From Fimadaptatus sp948467645 (GTDB lineage Bacteria; Bacillota; Clostridia; Christensenellales; Aristaeellaceae): a stretch of 9,068 nucleotides of DNA. The position numbers were made by a program, and so were the translations under genes. The stretch lies in contig CAOKFD010000088.1 of the NCBI GenBank assembly GCA_948467645.1, forward strand, positions 1 through 9,068, in the 5' to 3' direction. Under the pieces are notes generated by a model that ran no database searches, was not told the DNA's origin, and saw nothing but the letters and a program-made list of their open reading frames with translations. Positions 6,065 to 9,068 of this stretch are shown here, one piece after another; the stretch's first letter is position 1, and each line of letters starts with the position of its first letter.

Positions 6065-7096
6065 ATGAGGGAGCGTACCTCATATCCCCTGAACGTATTT
6101 AAGACTTTCATCGCGCTGACGTTGGCGCTGATAATGTGCGCACTGCCGCTGGCCGCGCTGGGCGCGCCCGACGTGGTGGAAGCCACATCGCAGTTTTACG
6201 TGGCCGACTATGCGGGCGTAATCGACGAGGATGTGCAGAGCCACATCGTCGAAAACTCGGCTAAACTATATGAAGAAACAGGCGCGCAGATAGTTGTCGT
6301 GACCGTAGATTTCATCGGCGAAAGCAATATCGAGGAGTACGCGCGCACGCTGTTCAACGAGTGGGGAATAGGCGATAAGGACAAGAATAACGGCGTGCTG
6401 CTGCTGATGGTAATCGGCGCAGAAAACTACTGGTGCCAGCAGGGCAGCGGGCTGGAAAGCCAGCTCCCCACCAGCACGATAAAGACGCTGCTGGATACCT
6501 ACCTCGAACCCGACTTCGCGGTGCAGGAGTATTCGGAAGGCGCGCTCAAGTTCTACGACGCGATGTACGATAAGCTGGCCTCGATATACGGTGTAAGCGG
6601 CGTAAGCAGCACGGCGGGCACGACTGCGAATAGCTCGGACGGTCTGCTCTCCGGCTCAGGCAGTGAATCCCGTGATTACAGCAGCGGCGTCGGCGGCGGC
6701 GAGTGGTCGGAAAGCTCGCACAGGCCGGGCGGAATATTCGGGTTTATCGGCAGAATATTCGGCTGGGTGGTAAGTCTCATCGGCAATGTTATAGGAGCAG
6801 TGTTCAGCATGGGCATATTCGGAATAATAGTACTGATCATAATCATAAGCGCGATATTCGGTAATCATCGCGGCCCGCGCCCGCCCAGAGGCCCGCGCCA
6901 TCGCGGCCCGCGTCCTCCGTTTGGCCCCGGCCCCGGTCCGCGTCCTCCGTTTGGCCCCGGCCCCGGTCCGCGTCCTCCGTTCGGCCCCGGCCCCGGCGGC
7001 CCCGGCCCGGGCGGCGGCTTCGGCGGCGGCTTCGGTGGAGGCGGCCACTCGGGTGGCGGCGGCGGTACTCGCGGCGGCGGTGCCGGGCGCGGGTAA
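6065..7096 (+). CDS. TPM-domain secreted/membrane protein with Pro-Gly tail
   Basis: YgcG-like protein of 343 residues. A signal peptide (1-34, ending LPLAALGA) is followed by a TPM domain (about 35-165) with FYVADYAGVID, AQIVVVTVDFIGES, YARTLFNEWGIGDKDKNNGVLLLMV and QGSGLE. A Ser-rich linker leads to a hydrophobic, Gly-containing region (about 225-250) and a transmembrane segment (253-266, IIVLIIIISAIFG). The end is a Pro/Arg/Gly tail with three RPPFGPGPG repeats and a final GGGG-rich stretch. TPM domains are related to thylakoid and chloroplast repair proteins; bacterial members are envelope proteins of unclear activity. ATG 6065 is chosen because GGAGGG (6049-6054) precedes it by ten bases; an upstream ATG at 6047 overlaps that site. 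A TPM gene next to lemA is a familiar arrangement. The TPM domain is 77% identical (97 of 126 by eye) to that of the following gene. Confidence 0.88.
   Translation: MRERTSYPLNVFKTFIALTLALIMCALPLAALGAPDVVEATSQFYVADYAGVIDEDVQSHIVENSAKLYEETGAQIVVVTVDFIGESNIEEYARTLFNEWGIGDKDKNNGVLLLMVIGAENYWCQQGSGLESQLPTSTIKTLLDTYLEPDFAVQEYSEGALKFYDAMYDKLASIYGVSGVSSTAGTTANSSDGLLSGSGSESRDYSSGVGGGEWSESSHRPGGIFGFIGRIFGWVVSLIGNVIGAVFSMGIFGIIVLIIIISAIFGNHRGPRPPRGPRHRGPRPPFGPGPGPRPPFGPGPGPRPPFGPGPGGPGPGGGFGGGFGGGGHSGGGGGTRGGGAGRG
6911..7000 (+). repeat. Three tandem 30-base repeats in the TPM-protein tail
   Basis: Copies at 6911-6940 and 6941-6970 are identical. The third (6971-7000) differs by one base near its middle and at its end. 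They encode RPPFGPGPGP units (residues 283 onwards), preceded by related GPRPPRGPRHRG. The unit length keeps the frame, so changes in copy number would lengthen or shorten the tail without breaking the gene. Confidence 0.9.
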
Positions 7097-7123
7097 GTAA
7101 CTTAATAGATTGGCTTACGGTTT

Positions 7124-7154
7124 GCGTCGCATGAAGTTTGGATTCATGCGGCGC
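7124..7154 (+). terminator. Stem-loop between the two TPM genes, possible attenuator
   Basis: GCGTCGCATGAA (7124-7135) pairs with TTCATGCGGCGC (7143-7154) over 12 bp, with one G-U pair and a 7-base loop. It is followed by TGTTTCGG, a poor T-tract. It lies 27 bases after one stop codon and 40 bases before the next start, so it could be a leaky terminator or a stabilising or processing element that sets a different level for the last gene. Confidence 0.5.
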
Positions 7155-7194
7155 TGTTTCGGTAATAGCACTATGACTTACGGAGGACAAAGCG

Positions 7195-8517
7195 ATGAAA
7201 GAAATCGCCCCGCGTGTCATGAATGCCCTGAAAAGATACATTGCGTTTGTACTTGTCATAACCGTATGCGTGCTGCCCGCAATTGCGCAGGGTACACCCG
7301 ATGTGGTCGAGCCGACGGAGCAGTTCTACGTGGCCGATTATGCGGATGTGATTGATGAAGCGACTGAGCAGCTCATTGTTGAAAAAGCAGCAAAGCTTTG
7401 CGAAGAAAACGGTGCACAGGTAGTTGTAGTAACCGTAGATTTCATAGGTGAAAGTACGATTGAAGAGTATGCGCGCACGCTGTTCAACAAGTGGGGGATA
7501 GGCGATAAGGACAAGAATAACGGCGTACTGTTGCTGATGGTTATTGGCGAGGAAAACTATTGGTGTGTTCAAGGCAGCGGGTTGGAGGAAAAGCTGACAA
7601 CCAGTGCCATAAAGAATATTCTGGACCTTTGCCTCAAACCTGATTTTGCAAAGCAGGATTATTCCAGAGGCGCGTATTTGTTCCATAATGCGGTGTGCGT
7701 CAGACTGAGGCAAATCGACAAAAAAGAACGCGAGGCCGAGGAGCAAGAACAAGAAGCCGAAGAGAAAGAACGCGAGGCGGAAGAACGGCGTAAGCGGTAT
7801 CTGGAACAGTTGGAAAATGAGGAAAAAGCTGAAAAACGCAGACGTTCCTGGAATAATGTATGGGAAACCATAAAGTTTATTTTTGCCATACTGATGCTTG
7901 CGCTTTTTGTGTTCGTTTTTATCATTTGGTGTAAACCGGATAGTGAAGAAAAAAAGAAAAGAAAAGAATATGAAGCACAGTTAGCAAAGGAAAGAGAGGA
8001 GCGGAAACGCGAAATCAGAGAAATGTACGCAAAGGCACACGCGGGAGATTCCGGCTGTTCGATAAGTAGCTCGTCTCCCAGCAATTCTGGAAGCAACTGT
8101 GAAGCCACCGCGCGACTGCGCGATGCGCTCACCCGCATAACCGATCCAGAGCTTAAAACATACGTCAGCCGCACCGAACGCGCACTCACGCGCATGATTG
8201 ACACCGCAGTAAAAAAGCCTACCAAAGCTGCATATGTGAAGAAGTTTGTAAATTACTACCTGCCTACGATAGTTAAATTGTTGGACGCATATGATTGCCT
8301 ATGCGAGGCCGGTCAGGCCGACGCTATGAGCGCCACGCTGCAGTCTATCGAAAACAGCATGTCCAAGGTGGCCGACGCGTCCGAAAAGCAGCTTACCAAT
8401 ATGTTCGAGGACGAGCAGATGGATATATCCATCAACATAGAAGTGCTGGAGACCATGCTTAAATCCGATGGCCTGCTGGACGACAAACCGTTTGAAAAGA
8501 CCAAAGACGCGCGTTAA
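7195..8517 (+). CDS. TPM-coiled coil-TM-XpaC fusion protein
   Basis: A 440-residue membrane protein joining two domains encoded separately nearby. A signal peptide (1-34, ending LPAIAQG) is followed by a TPM domain (about 35-165) with FYVADYADVID, AQVVVVTVDFIGES and GIGDKDKNNGVLLLMV. Then come a Glu/Arg-rich heptad region (175-222, EREAEEQ-EQEAEEK-EREAEER), one transmembrane segment (228-245) and a basic charged helix (247-285). A Ser-rich linker (287-302) leads to an XpaC-like domain (303-440) that matches the C-terminal 138 residues of the XpaC protein at 3417-4082 with 17 differences. The predicted topology is TPM outside and XpaC in the cytoplasm. GGAGGA (7182-7187) lies seven bases before the ATG, and the frame is intact, so this is a working gene rather than an assembly join. 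The linker is more AT-rich than either neighbour. No function is established; a role in envelope maintenance or signalling with XpaC/TelA is inference. Confidence 0.85.
   Translation: MKEIAPRVMNALKRYIAFVLVITVCVLPAIAQGTPDVVEPTEQFYVADYADVIDEATEQLIVEKAAKLCEENGAQVVVVTVDFIGESTIEEYARTLFNKWGIGDKDKNNGVLLLMVIGEENYWCVQGSGLEEKLTTSAIKNILDLCLKPDFAKQDYSRGAYLFHNAVCVRLRQIDKKEREAEEQEQEAEEKEREAEERRKRYLEQLENEEKAEKRRRSWNNVWETIKFIFAILMLALFVFVFIIWCKPDSEEKKKRKEYEAQLAKEREERKREIREMYAKAHAGDSGCSISSSSPSNSGSNCEATARLRDALTRITDPELKTYVSRTERALTRMIDTAVKKPTKAAYVKKFVNYYLPTIVKLLDAYDCLCEAGQADAMSATLQSIENSMSKVADASEKQLTNMFEDEQMDISINIEVLETMLKSDGLLDDKPFEKTKDAR
7297..7674 (+). repeat. TPM-coding segment duplicated from 6167-6544
   Basis: Codons 35-160 of this gene align without gaps to codons 35-160 of the TPM gene upstream (6167-6544), with 97 of 126 residues identical by my count. 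Even the signal peptides have the same length (34 residues), though they differ in sequence. The two segments are direct repeats about 1.1 kb apart. The similarity stops soon after, where this gene enters its coiled-coil region. Confidence 0.85.
7726..7788 (+). repeat. Three 21-base heptad-coding repeats
   Basis: Three imperfect 21-base units (7726-7746, 7747-7767, 7768-7788) encode EREAEEQ, EQEAEEK and EREAEER in the extracytoplasmic linker of the fusion protein. Each unit is one heptad, which fits growth of a coiled coil by tandem duplication. Confidence 0.7.
8101..8514 (+). repeat. XpaC-coding segment duplicated from 3666-4079
   Basis: These 138 codons align without gaps to 3666-4079 in xpaC, with 121 of 138 residues identical by my count. 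A 26-base stretch is identical at DNA level (3717-3742 and 8152-8177). Both copies run to the stop codon. They are direct repeats about 4.4 kb apart enclosing telA, the lemA-like gene and the TPM gene, so they could recombine. Confidence 0.9.
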
Positions 8518-8572
8518 GCCGTGCTATGGCGGTGTCGGCAGGGGATAATACGCAGACATAATATCGATTTTA

Positions 8573-8614
8573 GCGCGCCGCAGACAGATAAACGCTTCTG
8601 CGGCGCGCATTTTA
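8573..8614 (+). terminator. Rho-independent terminator of the xpaC-to-fusion cluster
   Basis: GCGCGCCGCAGA (8573-8584) pairs perfectly over 12 bp with TCTGCGGCGCGC (8597-8608) around a 12-base loop, followed by ATTTTAT. It lies 55 bases after the fusion gene stop. Because TTTTA also precedes the stem, it may stop transcription from the other side as well, though weakly. Confidence 0.85.
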
Positions 8615-8677
8615 TCTTAAATCCGTGTCCACGCACAAAAAGTACGGAAAAAACTGAAAAAAAGTGCTCCGAAGGGG

Positions 8678-8706
8678 TTGACAAACGGCGGGAAATGCTG
8701 TACAAT
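8678..8706 (+). promoter_or_regulatory. Promoter of the tRNA cluster
   Basis: A consensus -35 TTGACA (8678-8683) and a -10 TACAAT (8701-8706) are separated by exactly 17 bases. The first tRNA begins 37 bases after the -10. This is the strongest promoter in the window, as expected for stable RNA genes. Confidence 0.9.
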
Positions 8707-8743
8707 AATGTTCGTCGCCTTGATAAATGCGACACGCACGAAT

Positions 8744-8819
8744 GGGAGCATAGCTCAGTTGGGAGAGCATTTGCCTTACAAGCAAAGGGTCACAGGTTCG
8801 AGCCCTGTTGTTCCCACCA
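8744..8819 (+). tRNA. tRNA-Val (anticodon TAC)
   Basis: Complete cloverleaf. Acceptor GGGAGCA pairs with TGTTCCC (one G-U), the D stem is GCTC/GAGC, and the anticodon arm is TTTGC-CTTACAA-GCAAA with anticodon TAC. The T arm is ACAGG/CCTGT with TTCGAGC, and the discriminator is A. CCA is encoded (8817-8819), unlike in the next two tRNAs. Confidence 0.96.
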
Positions 8820-8822
8820 TTT

Positions 8823-8896
8823 GGCCGAGTAGTTCAGTTGGTTAGAATGCCAGCCTGTCACGCTGGAGGTCGAGGGTTCGAGCCCCTTCTCGGTCG
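8823..8896 (+). tRNA. tRNA-Asp (anticodon GTC)
   Basis: Complete cloverleaf. Acceptor GGCCGAG pairs with CTCGGTC (one G-U), and the anticodon arm is CCAGC-CTGTCAC-GCTGG with anticodon GTC. The T arm is GAGGG/CCCTT with TTCGAGC, and the discriminator is G as usual for Asp. The next bases are CTT, so CCA must be added after transcription. It starts four bases after tRNA-Val. Confidence 0.96.
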
Positions 8897-8903
8897 CTTA
8901 TAT

Positions 8904-8976
8904 GCCTCGGTAGCTCAGTCGGTAGAGCAGGAGACTGAAAATCTCCGTGTCGGTGGTTCGATTCCGCCCCGCGGCA
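8904..8976 (+). tRNA. tRNA-Phe (anticodon GAA)
   Basis: Cloverleaf with D stem GCTC/GAGC, anticodon arm GGAGA-CTGAAAA-TCTCC (anticodon GAA), T arm GGTGG/CCGCC with TTCGATT, and discriminator A. The acceptor stem GCCTCGG/CCGCGGC has one mismatch, T (8907) opposite C (8972), the fourth pair. CCA is not encoded (TTT follows). It is otherwise a normal, probably functional gene. Confidence 0.93.
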
Positions 8977-9014
8977 TTTGTTTTCGGCGTTTGACCTTTG
9001 ACGCCGGAAATCTT

Positions 9015-9068
9015 GCGGTAGTAGCTCAGTGGTAGAGTGCCACCTTGCCAAGGTGGATGTCGCGAGTC
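9015..9068 (+). tRNA. tRNA-Gly (anticodon GCC), cut by the window end
   Basis: The 5' part of the cloverleaf is present: acceptor strand GCGGTAG, D stem GCTC/GAGT, and anticodon arm CCACC-TTGCCAA-GGTGG with anticodon GCC. The T arm begins before the sequence ends. The 3' acceptor strand lies outside, so whether CCA is encoded cannot be seen. Confidence 0.92.

Noticed and set aside
6911..7000. Tandem repeats as a CRISPR array
   Set aside because: The units are contiguous without spacers, in frame, and inside a coding gene.
6656..7048. Minus-strand Ala/Arg/Gly repeat protein
   Set aside because: Its repeats are only the reverse reading of the Pro/Gly repeats of the TPM protein.
7195..8517. 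The fusion gene as an assembly artefact or frameshift
   Set aside because: The frame is continuous, the two parts are joined by a unique linker with a membrane helix that occurs in neither parent gene, and both parts differ from the parent copies at many positions.
8521..8832. Plus-strand open frame after the fusion gene
   Set aside because: It runs through a terminator, a promoter and tRNA-Val, and has no ribosome binding site.

Overview
The window looks like a chromosomal segment of a fairly GC-rich member of the Clostridia (Bacillota). The evidence is a Gram-positive-type PurR (winged helix plus phosphoribosyltransferase domain, unrelated to the LacI-type PurR of Gammaproteobacteria), strong GGAGG-type ribosome binding sites, an xpaC-telA gene pair of the kind found in Bacillota, sigma-A-type promoters, and a tRNA cluster in which some genes lack an encoded CCA. 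I cannot name a genus from the sequence alone.

Layout. Positions 1-425 have no gene. They hold two similar GC-rich hairpins, a likely minus-strand terminator (250-288) and a perfect AT-rich inverted repeat (383-412). murC (426-1847, minus) encodes the UDP-N-acetylmuramate--L-alanine ligase of peptidoglycan synthesis. A divergent intergenic region (1848-2290) carries putative promoters for murC and purR, plus several PurBox-like CGAA/TTCG cores. purR (2291-3103, plus) starts at a GTG and ends in a clear terminator. After a 313-bp leader with hairpins, two possible promoters and an operator-like palindrome comes a same-strand five-gene cluster: xpaC (3417-4082), telA (4142-5380), a divergent lemA-like gene (5417-5971), a TPM-domain gene (6065-7096), and a 440-residue gene (7195-8517) that joins a TPM domain to an XpaC domain. 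The cluster ends in a strong terminator (8573-8614). A near-consensus promoter (8678-8706) then drives a tRNA cluster Val-Asp-Phe-Gly, the last tRNA being cut by the window end.

The most notable item is the last protein-coding gene. Its N-terminal part (signal peptide plus TPM domain) is about 77% identical to the gene just upstream. Its C-terminal 138 residues are about 88% identical, without gaps, to the C-terminus of the first gene in the cluster. The two parts are joined by a charged heptad-repeat region and one transmembrane segment. The predicted topology is TPM outside the membrane and XpaC inside, so one polypeptide spans the membrane and carries domains that the other genes encode separately. 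This supports the idea that XpaC, TelA, LemA and TPM proteins work together at the cell envelope. The function of such a system is not established, and the link is inferred from gene order and the fusion.
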